Assembly (NCBI GenBank): GCA_023436605.1
Contig: JAEZIQ010000046.1
Coordinates: 1-11,643, forward strand
From: Actinomycetes bacterium
Lineage (GTDB): Bacteria; Actinomycetota; Thermoleophilia; Solirubrobacterales; 70-9
Direction of reading: 5' to 3'
Length of the DNA: 11,643 bases
This document shows positions 1 through 5,848 of this stretch, piece by piece; the first letter of the stretch is position 1; the number at the start of each line of letters is the position of its first letter. Position numbers and translations under genes: made by a program. A model generated the notes under the pieces. It worked only from the letters and a program-made list of their open reading frames with translations. It had not been told where the DNA came from and searched no databases.

Positions 1-10
1 CAAGAAGCGT

Positions 11-57
11 CTCGGTGACGCGCAGTGGTTCCCAGCGAACACCTTCGCGTCACCGAG
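11..57. repeat. Perfect 12-bp inverted repeat (hairpin)
   Basis: CTCGGTGACGCG at 11-22 is matched exactly by CGCGTCACCGAG at 46-57. The 23-nt loop can fold further, because GTTC (28-31) pairs with GAAC (37-40). No T-tract follows, so it is not a classic intrinsic terminator. It could end a gene lying left of the window, be an operator, or be part of a structured leader of the small gene starting at 202. I could not match it to a known riboswitch consensus. The rest of 58-188 shows nothing else I can name. Confidence 0.6.
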
Positions 58-188
58 CAGGCGAATCAGCTCGGCCAGCCCCCAACAAGAGCTGCCGTTT
101 CCGGCCGTCGATGTGGCCAGCGGACGGCTGGTGTTCCTGCGCCGCCCGAGATGGGCCCCCGGGCAGACCGGCATCCGGCTGGATTCGA

Positions 189-194
189 TACCTT
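189..194 (+). promoter_or_regulatory. Possible -10 box for a leaderless transcript
   Basis: TACCTT fits the actinobacterial TANNNT -10 pattern and lies 7 nt before the GTG at 202, so transcription could begin at or next to the start codon. This would explain why that start has no Shine-Dalgarno sequence. No convincing -35 hexamer is present 16-19 nt upstream. Six-base matches are common by chance, so this is only a suggestion. Confidence 0.2.
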
Positions 195-201
195 TTCTGG
201 C

Positions 202-450
202 GTGAATCGTGCTCGTAACAGCCTCGTTGCCCTTCTGACCACGCTTTTCGTCATGGCGCTGCCCGCCTATGCGGCTGCCGCCGATGGTGTCGGCACCGCT
301 GGCCGGGTCGATGACCGTTACATCACCTTCTTCTGCTTCGGTGTGATCGCGTTCTTCGCGATCCTCGTCACGGTCCTCTCCCTGATCCAGGGCCGCCTCG
401 ACGCCAAGAAGGACCAGCGTCGGCACGACCTGGACCGCTTCAATTCCTAG
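202..450 (+). CDS. Small exported single-pass membrane protein, function unknown
   Basis: This 82-residue protein starts at GTG 202. The start was chosen because it gives a textbook signal peptide: an Arg-containing n-region (NRAR), a hydrophobic core at about 7-20 and an Ala-rich cleavage region near residues 21-27. An in-frame GTG at 25 and ATG at 151 would add a Pro/Arg-rich leader that looks non-coding. After a short Asp/Gly segment comes one strongly hydrophobic helix (about 41-63), then a charged tail rich in Lys, Arg and Asp. If the signal is cleaved, a very short outer segment remains with the basic tail in the cytosol, which fits the positive-inside rule. No Shine-Dalgarno precedes GTG 202, so translation may be leaderless. 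I do not recognise the family. The gene stands alone and converges on the deacetylase gene. Confidence 0.6.
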   Translation: MNRARNSLVALLTTLFVMALPAYAAAADGVGTAGRVDDRYITFFCFGVIAFFAILVTVLSLIQGRLDAKKDQRRHDLDRFNS

Positions 451-453
451 GAC

Positions 454-530
454 TTAGCTGCAGTCGGGCCGGTCTTCGCCGGCCCATTCGGCCCGCCCCA
501 GGCGGGGCGAAGCTCGCCGACTGCAGTTAA
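454..530. terminator. Branched hairpin between convergent genes (probable bidirectional terminator)
   Basis: The outer stem pairs 454-467 with 517-530: 14 bp with one G-T wobble, core CTGCAGTCGG / CCGACTGCAG. Inside it are two more hairpins, one from GGGCCGG (466-472, sharing its first two bases with the outer stem) with CCGGCCC (479-485), and one from CCCGCC (492-497) with GGCGGG (501-506). The element begins 3 nt after the stop of the small membrane protein, and its right arm covers the stop codon of the deacetylase gene. That position suits a shared terminator. No U-tract exists on either strand, so it would act as a U-less or attenuating terminator, or as a cruciform. Confidence 0.65.
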
Positions 531-1570
531 AGATGCCAGTAGGTGCTTTGGATTCTTCGGATCTGGCCCAGGCGTTCGGTCCAGCCGTTGTCTCCGACTT
601 CGGGGGCGGGCGTGTCGCCTTCCAGGTCGGGGGTGAAGCCGCCAAGGCCGGCGAGGACGGCGTGGTCAAGGAGGGGCAGGGTGTTCGGGTTGTAGCCGCC
701 TTCGTGGAGGGCGACCAGACCGATGCCCCGGCTTGCCGCGAACTCGGCTGTGGCCTTTGCCATCGCGTAATAGCCCGCCGCGGTCAGGTTCTGGCTGGCG
801 AGCTGGTCCGCAACGTGGCCGTCCTGACCGGCGGAAACGATCAGTAGGCCGGGATCAAACTGTTCGAGGATCGGTCCGGCGATCGCCTCGAATCCCTCGA
901 GGTGGTCGCGGTCGCCGGAACCGGGTGGCATCGGCAGGTTGACCGTGAACCCCCTCCCCTCTCCGATGCCGACCTCGTCGAGCCAGCCGCTGCCGGGATA
1001 GAGCGGCCACTGGTGGAACGAGATGAAGAGGATCGAGGGATCGTCGTAGAGGATGTCCTGGGTGCCGTTACCGTGGTGGACGTCCCAGTCGAGCACGGCC
1101 ACCCGCGGAACTCCCAGAACCTCCCGCGCGTAGCGGGCCGCGACCGCGGCGTTGCTGAAGAGGCAGAAACCCATCGCCCGGTCGGCGGTGGCGTGATGAC
1201 CGGGCGGACGGACGATCGCAAAGAGCGAATCGGCCTTTTTCCCGGGGCCGGTCACCGCGTCGACTGCGACCAGGGCCGCACCTGCCGAACGAAGGGCGAC
1301 CTCATAACTCTTCGGGGAAGCGACCGTGTCACCGTCGAGCCAGGTGGGGCCGTTCTCGGCCGCCACGCGCACGTTCTCGACATGCGACTCGGTGTGGGCG
1401 CGGTGAAGGTCCTCGACCTCGGCTTCGCGCGAATCGAGGATGGGCAGATCGTGGTCGCGGCTGTCGTTACCGAGACGCTCGATCACTCCGGGAAAACGCC
1501 CGGCATTTTCGGGGTGGCTTCCGGTCTCGTGCCCGGCCTGCTCACGAAGAAGGACTAGCCCGGTCTTCAT
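527..1570 (-). CDS. Histone deacetylase-family (AcuC/HDAC-like) deacetylase
   Basis: The protein has 347 residues, about the normal bacterial size, and is a zinc-dependent amide hydrolase of the arginase/deacetylase fold. Visible signatures, by homology to HDAC8: HPEN near the N-terminus (19-22), the catalytic His pair in RPPGHHA (H125, H126), DWDVHHGNGT at 161-170 giving Zn ligands D163 and H165, SAGQD supplying the third ligand D250, and the transition-state Tyr in EGGYN (Y293). All key residues are present, so it should be active. Likely substrates are acetyl-lysine proteins, as proposed for AcuC, or acetylated small amines; sequence cannot decide. It is cytosolic, with no signal peptide. 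Its ATG overlaps the stop of the HD-domain gene upstream (ATGA, 1567-1570), and no strong Shine-Dalgarno precedes it, so translation is probably coupled. It is the last gene of the minus-strand cluster. Confidence 0.95.
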   Translation of the reverse strand: MKTGLVLLREQAGHETGSHPENAGRFPGVIERLGNDSRDHDLPILDSREAEVEDLHRAHTESHVENVRVAAENGPTWLDGDTVASPKSYEVALRSAGAALVAVDAVTGPGKKADSLFAIVRPPGHHATADRAMGFCLFSNAAVAARYAREVLGVPRVAVLDWDVHHGNGTQDILYDDPSILFISFHQWPLYPGSGWLDEVGIGEGRGFTVNLPMPPGSGDRDHLEGFEAIAGPILEQFDPGLLIVSAGQDGHVADQLASQNLTAAGYYAMAKATAEFAASRGIGLVALHEGGYNPNTLPLLDHAVLAGLGGFTPDLEGDTPAPEVGDNGWTERLGQIRRIQSTYWHL

Positions 1571-2412
1571 CCGCCGAGCCTGAAGCCGGTCAGCAGACGC
1601 TTCTCGCTCTCCCCCTTGACCTCGGCCACCACTTCGATGTGATCGGCCAGCGGGGTGTCCCGAATCTTGGTCGCCAGCAGGTCGTCCACCTGGAAGATGC
1701 CGGCCGAGTTATTGAGTTCGATCTCGAGCCGGATCGGGCGGTTCTCGCCGGCCGAGATGTTGACCTGATCGATCGCCGCGGCCGAGATCGAGTGGATCCC
1801 TTCCTGTCCTGCCTGAAGCGGAACCCGGGTGCGGCCCTCGGCCATGTCCAGTGCGTCGGCGACCCGGACGATGCCGGCCTCCACCGTGTAGGGCTGACCG
1901 CGGCGCCGGTGACCAATGATCGCGTGGAGCACCTCGGCCATCACGATCGACTTCTCCGGTTCGTCGTAGATGCCGTCGAGCAGCCGGGGCAGCGCTTCGC
2001 GGGCGAGAAAGAGGCTGTACTCCTCGTGGTCGGCCCGGTGGATCGACATGCCGACGTCATGAAGCAGGGCGCCACCGGCAACCACCACTTCGACGTCCCG
2101 TTCAGTCATCCCGTGATCGGCGACCATCGCGCCTTCGACCCCACCCTTGTCGAGCAGGCGGGTCAGTCGCAGGGCGATGTTGAGCACGATCTGCATGTGA
2201 ACCCAGGAGTGATCCGACATGCCGAGCCGCTCGGCATGGGTCTGGGCCATGTACCACCAGGTCCGCACCTGGTCGTCACGGTTCACCGCGTCGAGGAACT
2301 TCTCGAGCTTCCGGTTGCCGCGAGTCGGAGCTTTGATCCGGACCGACCGGATGCCTTCCCGGGAGTGCATCGCCGGTGCCTGTTCCTCCGGAGCGGGGGC
2401 GCCGACTTCCAT
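1567..2412 (-). CDS. HD-domain metal-dependent phosphohydrolase
   Basis: From ATG 2412 the protein has 281 residues. The HD fold is recognisable: a first His near the helix start (H72, in a DHSWVH context), the HD doublet in LLHDVG (H118-D119), further His at 163 and 168, and the distal Asp in VADALDM (D186/D189). Such proteins hydrolyse phosphate esters of nucleotides, using two bound metals in the related cases. The C-terminal third (about 205-281), with a NNSAGIFQV segment, resembles a small family of archaeal and actinobacterial HD proteins of unknown substrate. ATG 2412 was preferred because GGAGG lies 5 nt before it. A TTG at 2448 would add 12 residues and overlap the upstream stop as TTGA, with GGGGAG before it, so it remains possible. 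The downstream deacetylase gene overlaps by 4 nt. No membrane segment is seen. Confidence 0.88.
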   Translation of the reverse strand: MEVGAPAPEEQAPAMHSREGIRSVRIKAPTRGNRKLEKFLDAVNRDDQVRTWWYMAQTHAERLGMSDHSWVHMQIVLNIALRLTRLLDKGGVEGAMVADHGMTERDVEVVVAGGALLHDVGMSIHRADHEEYSLFLAREALPRLLDGIYDEPEKSIVMAEVLHAIIGHRRRGQPYTVEAGIVRVADALDMAEGRTRVPLQAGQEGIHSISAAAIDQVNISAGENRPIRLEIELNNSAGIFQVDDLLATKIRDTPLADHIEVVAEVKGESEKRLLTGFRLGG

Positions 2413-2417
2413 TTCGT

Positions 2418-2422
2418 CCTCC
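2418..2422 (-). promoter_or_regulatory. Ribosome binding site deciding the HD-protein start
   Basis: GGAGG on the minus strand sits 5 nt before ATG 2412, inside the 5' end of the longest open frame. This favours ATG 2412 over the TTG at 2448. The TTG alternative has its own purine run GGGGAG 5 nt upstream, so the choice is probable rather than certain. Confidence 0.55.
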
Positions 2423-2444
2423 GGGTCCGGCTGCCGGGTCCGGG

Positions 2445-3314
2445 TCAAGATGGCTCCCCGCCCGCAACCAGGTTCTCGCGCTCGGCCAGCCAGTAACGGC
2501 TCGCCGGCAGGTCGGCCACGGCGGGCTCGACCTTTACGCCAAGCCCCTCCGCCAACGCGGCGTGCCCGACCAGGATCCCGGGGAGGTTTCTGGCCAGTGG
2601 CCCTTCCGCCCCGAACCAGGCAGAGATGTCATCGCTGGTCTGGCCAAGGATCGCCTCGATTCCCTTGCGGGCCTCGCGAGCTCCGATCCGGTGTCCGCAA
2701 AGCCGCTCGACCACCGCCGCTAGAGGCGAAACGACCAGCACCCTTGACGCTTCGGGCGGCAGCATCGAGGCGATGCCCCTGGATGCGCCGATGATCGCGG
2801 CCTCGAGCTGGCCGGGCCGCGGAGGATCCTGAAAGCGGGCTTTGCTGGTCATGGTTGAAGCGCCGACCGGACGAGAGCCGATCCAGGCCGGGACATCACC
2901 CGGGCGTCCGACCGCGTATCCGATTGCCTTCTCGCCGATCGAGGCGACCGCGACCGGATCCGGAAGTGAACCGCCAGCGGGAACCGTGGCCCCGAGGAAG
3001 TTCGCAGCGGCCCAGTCGCGCCGGGTCGGAACCCGGATCGGACCGACGCCGATCGCGTCGGCGACCCGGTCGAGCAGCCGGATCAGGCGGGAACCCCTCA
3101 GCGACGGAACCGCAATCACCTCGACCTGATCGACACCGTGGTCCCGGGCACATTCGACCTCGGTCATGATCAGGGCGCTGAGGCGGTCGAGGCCACCGAC
3201 CGTTGCGGTGACCGAGTGACGGCGGTCGACGATGCGCCGGGCAGAGCCGGATGTGACCTCCGACAGCGAGAAACGCGTGGAGCGGAGAGAGATTTCAATG
3301 GCCCCGAGAATCAA
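2445..3314 (-). CDS. Degenerate Ppx/GppA (ASKHA-fold) phosphatase-like protein
   Basis: This 289-residue protein has the layout of exopolyphosphatase/guanosine pentaphosphatase N-terminal domains. There is an opening beta-hairpin (about 1-20), an AVPSLRGSR segment (69-76) where Ppx has the ATEALR block, a WAAANFLGA helix (101-109), a second sheet with VASIGEKAIG (123-132), a VVSPLA turn (194-199) and a closing GILVGHAAL helix (246-254), like the family's Gly-Ala end. The family's active-site signatures are lost. The first phosphate loop reads EISLRST instead of DxGSNS, the DIGGGS loop reads SIGEKA, and the catalytic Glu region reads RRDW. It is therefore probably a binding or regulatory protein rather than a phosphatase. 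The start is TTG 3314 without a clear Shine-Dalgarno; a TANNNT box (TAACAT, 3324-3329) lies 9 nt upstream. The gene follows the transglycosylase by 20 nt and abuts or overlaps the HD gene. The family assignment rests on pattern similarity. Confidence 0.72.
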   Translation of the reverse strand: MILGAIEISLRSTRFSLSEVTSGSARRIVDRRHSVTATVGGLDRLSALIMTEVECARDHGVDQVEVIAVPSLRGSRLIRLLDRVADAIGVGPIRVPTRRDWAAANFLGATVPAGGSLPDPVAVASIGEKAIGYAVGRPGDVPAWIGSRPVGASTMTSKARFQDPPRPGQLEAAIIGASRGIASMLPPEASRVLVVSPLAAVVERLCGHRIGAREARKGIEAILGQTSDDISAWFGAEGPLARNLPGILVGHAALAEGLGVKVEPAVADLPASRYWLAERENLVAGGEPS

Positions 3315-3334
3315 TACGGGCCAATGTTAAAGCC

Positions 3335-3874
3335 TTACTGACCGCAGACCGGCCACTGACCCGGACCGGAACGCTCGTAGAGGAGCGCCGCCCGGTAATC
3401 CTGCTCGGCTTCGGGCGCTTCGGATGGGAGACCCTTGCCGCCGACCGATTCCCAGGTGTCGGGATGAAACTGGTACTTGCCGTGGTAAAGGCCGTTCGAG
3501 GAAACGATCTTCGGGTCACCGCCGGATTCGCAGGCCGCGATCGCCTCGAGGGTCTGGCGACTGACCGACCCGGGCAGATCGCCGAACTCCTCCTTCTGTT
3601 TCTCCGCCTGAAGTTCAGACTCGACCTTCTTTTCCATGGCTTCCCGCTGCCGGTCGGCGACCCGTTCGGCCGCGTCGGCCCGGGCGTCGTCGACCATCGA
3701 GCCAAACTGGAAAATGACCCCGAGCGGGGTTTCGGAGGTAACGGCCGCGGCGACAGCGACATCTGGTCCGGACCGGCCGGAGTCGTTGCCGGACCGGTCG
3801 AGGACCAGGTTCCCGGCGATAATCAGGACCCCGATAAGCGCCAGGATCGTCAGTGAGTTTCGCGTAGTAAGGAT
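3335..3874 (-). CDS. Rpf-like transglycosylase with N-terminal membrane anchor
   Basis: The C-terminal 70 residues match the resuscitation-promoting-factor/transglycosylase-like domain: IAACESGG with the catalytic Glu (E116 if counted from 3874), NGLYHGKYQF, TWESVGG, and a final WPVCG. The two family cysteines that form a disulfide are present (C115, C177). This domain cleaves peptidoglycan glycan strands outside the membrane. Ahead of it is a charged, probably coiled-coil stretch (about 60-98). The first canonical start in frame is ATG 3697, which has no Shine-Dalgarno and would leave the enzyme in the cytosol. The same frame is open upstream to a TAA at 3890-3892 and encodes a clear anchor helix (about residues 8-25) and a Ser/Gly/Asp linker. 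I therefore extend it to ATC 3874, which has GGAG 5 nt upstream. The true start codon is unresolved: a rare ATC or CTG start, or a base error. It leads the minus-strand cluster. Confidence 0.85.
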   Translation of the reverse strand: MLTTRNSLTILALIGVLIIAGNLVLDRSGNDSGRSGPDVAVAAAVTSETPLGVIFQFGSMVDDARADAAERVADRQREAMEKKVESELQAEKQKEEFGDLPGSVSRQTLEAIAACESGGDPKIVSSNGLYHGKYQFHPDTWESVGGKGLPSEAPEAEQDYRAALLYERSGPGQWPVCGQ

Positions 3875-3879
3875 GAAAG

Positions 3880-3883
3880 CTCC
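3880..3883 (-). promoter_or_regulatory. Ribosome binding site candidate for the Rpf-like gene
   Basis: GGAG on the minus strand is followed 5 nt later by ATC (3872-3874) in the transglycosylase frame, just upstream of the anchor helix. No ATG, GTG or TTG is in frame between the upstream stop and 3697. The placement suggests initiation at this ATC, or at a codon misread as ATC. Confidence 0.4.
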
Positions 3884-3886
3884 GTT

Positions 3887-4699
3887 TTGTTAGCAAACAC
3901 TCATATCAGTTCGGGCAGCACGTCGCAGTCCGGCTGGCAGCTCCTGCGCGAAGGGTTCCCCGATCGCCCGGAGCTCGGACCGGCCCTTTCGAGAGTGTTG
4001 CTGGAACAGGTCGCGGGCGGCATCAGGCCCGCGACGGTTCGGTTGAGTCGACCCGGAAGGGTGGTCGCCTTTGGACGACGGGATGCCGTCTCCCCCGGCT
4101 ACCGGGCGGCTGTCGAGGCCGCCGCTGAAAAGGGGTTTCCGGGGATGGAGAGGCTGTCCGGGGGCCGGGCGGCGGCCTTCACCGAGGGCGCGATCAGCTT
4201 CACGCTCACCCTGCCTGACCCCCGGCCCGCCGAGCGAACCAATCAGCGCTTCGAGCAATGGACCGGGCTGGTCAGGGACGCCTTCACCGACCTCGGTGTG
4301 GACGCACGGATCGGTCCGGTGGCTCGCGAATACTGCCCGGGCGAGTTCAGCGTCAACGCTGGCGGACAGATCAAACTTGCCGGGGTTGGCCAGAGGATGA
4401 TCAGGGGCGCTGCTCACATCGGCTTCGTGATCCTGGTCAGTGGGACAGACCTGGTCTCAGAGGTTCTCGAGCCCGTCTACGAACGGCTGGGACTGGAGTT
4501 CGACCCGGCCACGGTCGGCAGCCTCGAGGACGTTTCGCCTGGAATCGGACGCGACGACGTCGAAGCTGCCCTGCTTCGAAGGCTTCGCGGCCTGACCGGC
4601 CCCGATGGCCCGGTGCTGGAGCAGGTTGACCTTGACCGGGAGACTTTCGAGGAAGCCGAATCGCGCGCCGCGAGTTTCAGCTCGAACCGGAATTCCTGA
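3887..4699 (+). CDS. Lipoate/octanoyl transferase-family protein (LipM/LipL/LplA-like)
   Basis: This 270-residue protein has the biotin/lipoate A/B ligase fold. Visible marks: a Trp-initiated first strand (W17), RPATVRLSRPGRVVAFGR (47-64) typical of the family's PxxRxW..PxxxxG block, ERLSGGRAA (88-96) matching the lipoyl-AMP/acyl loop RRxSGGG, REYCPGEFSVN (147-157), and the invariant Lys in QIKLAGVGQR (K163). A Cys in the YCPG context (C150) is the catalytic acyl-carrying residue of the Bacillus octanoyltransferase LipM and amidotransferase LipL, so octanoyl or lipoyl transfer to carrier domains is more likely than ATP-dependent LplA ligation. It is cytosolic. TTG 3887 is the only usable start before W17; its Shine-Dalgarno is weak. 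The downstream RDD gene follows by 13 nt. The protein lacks the extra LplA C-terminal domain. Confidence 0.87.
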   Translation: MLANTHISSGSTSQSGWQLLREGFPDRPELGPALSRVLLEQVAGGIRPATVRLSRPGRVVAFGRRDAVSPGYRAAVEAAAEKGFPGMERLSGGRAAAFTEGAISFTLTLPDPRPAERTNQRFEQWTGLVRDAFTDLGVDARIGPVAREYCPGEFSVNAGGQIKLAGVGQRMIRGAAHIGFVILVSGTDLVSEVLEPVYERLGLEFDPATVGSLEDVSPGIGRDDVEAALLRRLRGLTGPDGPVLEQVDLDRETFEEAESRAASFSSNRNS

Positions 4700-4712
4700 C
4701 TAGGCTGGCCCC

Positions 4713-5792
4713 ATGGATCCCGAATCAAACGGCAGACCCTCCGAAGAAGAGCTCGAGATCGAGGCCGAATCCGGCGGGCCCGGCTCGCTGGCTGGCCGGC
4801 TGGTCGGTGCCGGAACCGGCCGAGCGAGAAGGATGGTCGGTGCCACCGGGATCGATCAGGCACTGGAATCAGCGATCGAAGATGCGATCGTTCGGGCTAT
4901 CGAGAGCGAAGCCGTCGAGCGCTCGGTCACAAGAATCATCAACGGACCGCTGATCGAGAACGCGGTCCGCGACGCGATGACCAGCCCGGCCGTCGAGCAG
5001 GCCCTGAACGAGATCGTCGATTCCGAAATGATCGACCGTCTCTGGGCGCGAATCCTCGAAAGCGACGAAACCCAGAGGCTGATCGAGCGGATCGCCGAAG
5101 CGCCGGAAGTGCGGGCCGCGATCGCTTCCCAGGGGCTCGGTCTGGTCGATGATCTCGGGCGTGGCGTCTCGCGAGTCACCAGATCTCTCGATTTCATCCT
5201 CGAGCGGATCGCCCGCCGGGTCCTCTTCCGCAAGCAGAGGGACGTCCCCACCGACCGGGTCGGCCTGGCAACCAGGCTGCTGGCGCTGGGCATCGACGCG
5301 ATCATCGTGAATCTCGTCATGGTCAGCTCGACCGCCCTTCTGGGCCTCATTGCCGCCGCGTTCAATGTCGATTTTGGTGAGTTGGACAGTGCCGCCTACG
5401 CCGTCGGCGGTGCGGCCTGGCTCGGACTCGGCTCCCTCTATCTATTCGTGTTCTGGGCGCTCTCGGGGCAGACCCCGGGCATGCGTTTTCTCGACATCCG
5501 GATCGAACACGATGGCGAGCGGGTGATCGGACCACGAAGGGCCTTCAGGCGACTGGTCGGCTTCTGGCTGGCCGCAATTCCGCTCTGCCTCGGTTTCCTC
5601 GGAGTGCTGACCAGGCTGGACCGACGCGGATTCCACGACCGCCTCGGCCGGACGATGGTCTATTACATAAACCCGGCTGGACCGAATCAACCTCACCTCC
5701 AGGCGGTTATTGATCCGATGGAGGAATCCACGCCCGTCGCAGACCCGGTCGAGCAAACGATCACGGCTGAAAAGCCGGTAGGTTTCCCATAG
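4713..5792 (+). CDS. RDD-family membrane protein with N-terminal helical repeats
   Basis: The protein has 359 residues. An acidic N-terminus (1-25) is followed by a soluble helical region built of 13-residue repeats (52-140), then the RDD domain (about 183-318). The RDD domain has three membrane helices near 189-217, 228-250 and 282-300, the first carrying the Arg and Asp of the family name (R188, D195). The loop SGQTPGMRFLDIRI (251-264) and the end motif RRGFHDRLGRTMVY (304-317) are classic. RDD proteins are poorly understood; a few are Na+/H+ antiporters, others helper membrane proteins, so no specific role is claimed. A hydrophilic tail of about 40 residues follows. The ATG at 4713 has only a weak purine stretch upstream. 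The gene lies 13 nt after the lipoyl-transferase gene and 35-56 nt before the S8-like gene, and is probably co-transcribed with the former. Confidence 0.9.
   Translation: MDPESNGRPSEEELEIEAESGGPGSLAGRLVGAGTGRARRMVGATGIDQALESAIEDAIVRAIESEAVERSVTRIINGPLIENAVRDAMTSPAVEQALNEIVDSEMIDRLWARILESDETQRLIERIAEAPEVRAAIASQGLGLVDDLGRGVSRVTRSLDFILERIARRVLFRKQRDVPTDRVGLATRLLALGIDAIIVNLVMVSSTALLGLIAAAFNVDFGELDSAAYAVGGAAWLGLGSLYLFVFWALSGQTPGMRFLDIRIEHDGERVIGPRRAFRRLVGFWLAAIPLCLGFLGVLTRLDRRGFHDRLGRTMVYYINPAGPNQPHLQAVIDPMEESTPVADPVEQTITAEKPVGFP
4866..5132 (+). repeat. Seven degenerate 13-residue (39-bp) helical repeats in the RDD protein
   Basis: Residues 52-140 fall in a strict 13-residue register beginning at residues 52, 65, 78, 91, 104, 117 and 130. 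The usual pattern is Ser or small residue, Pro/Glu, any, Val/Ile, Glu/Asp, any, Ala/Leu, Ile/Val/Leu, two any, Ile/Ala, aliphatic, Asp/Glu/Asn. Examples are SPAVEQALNEIVD, SEMIDRLWARILE and SDETQRLIERIAE. The seventh unit is incomplete, at 11 residues. Repeats diverge at the DNA level, so they are old protein repeats rather than recent tandem duplication. Confidence 0.7.
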
Positions 5793-5834
5793 GGCCTGTC
5801 TCGGGAGGTGAGGAGGCCAGGGAAAATATGTGTC

Positions 5835-5842
5835 AAGGGAGG
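5835..5842 (+). promoter_or_regulatory. Strong Shine-Dalgarno deciding the S8-like start
   Basis: AAGGGAGG ends 6 nt before TTG 5849, ideal spacing, and supports that codon over the in-frame ATG at 5828. Two further SD-like runs lie upstream (GGGAGG about 5803-5808, AGGAGG 5811-5816), the latter 11 nt before ATG 5828. Confidence 0.55.
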
Positions 5843-5848
5843 ATCGTC

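Noticed and set aside
1..201. Possible known riboswitch (cobalamin, c-di-AMP, SAM) or tRNA in the leader region
   Set aside because: I compared the remembered conserved boxes of these RNAs and found no match beyond the unassigned hairpin.
902..1558. 218-codon plus-strand frame opposite the deacetylase gene
   Set aside because: The deacetylase on the other strand has every catalytic motif, and this frame shows none of its own.
1639..2496. 285-codon plus-strand frame opposite the HD-domain gene
   Set aside because: It lies opposite a gene with clear HD motifs and its translation resembles no protein family; it is a high-GC antisense artefact.
3324..3329. TAACAT as a -10 box for an internal promoter before the Ppx-like gene
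   Set aside because: The hexamer fits TANNNT and the spacing would suit a near-leaderless transcript, but no -35 is seen and the 20-nt gap suggests simple operon read-through.
3873..3893. Mini-ORF with an AAGG Shine-Dalgarno just before the lipoyl-transferase start (6 codons)
   Set aside because: It overlaps the TTG start and the minus-strand ribosome site. Six codons with no repeated or regulatory codons give no support for a leader peptide.
5793..5818. 5-bp inverted repeat GGCCT / AGGCC between the RDD and S8-like genes
   Set aside because: The stem is too short and the loop too long to call a terminator; the two genes may simply be transcribed together.
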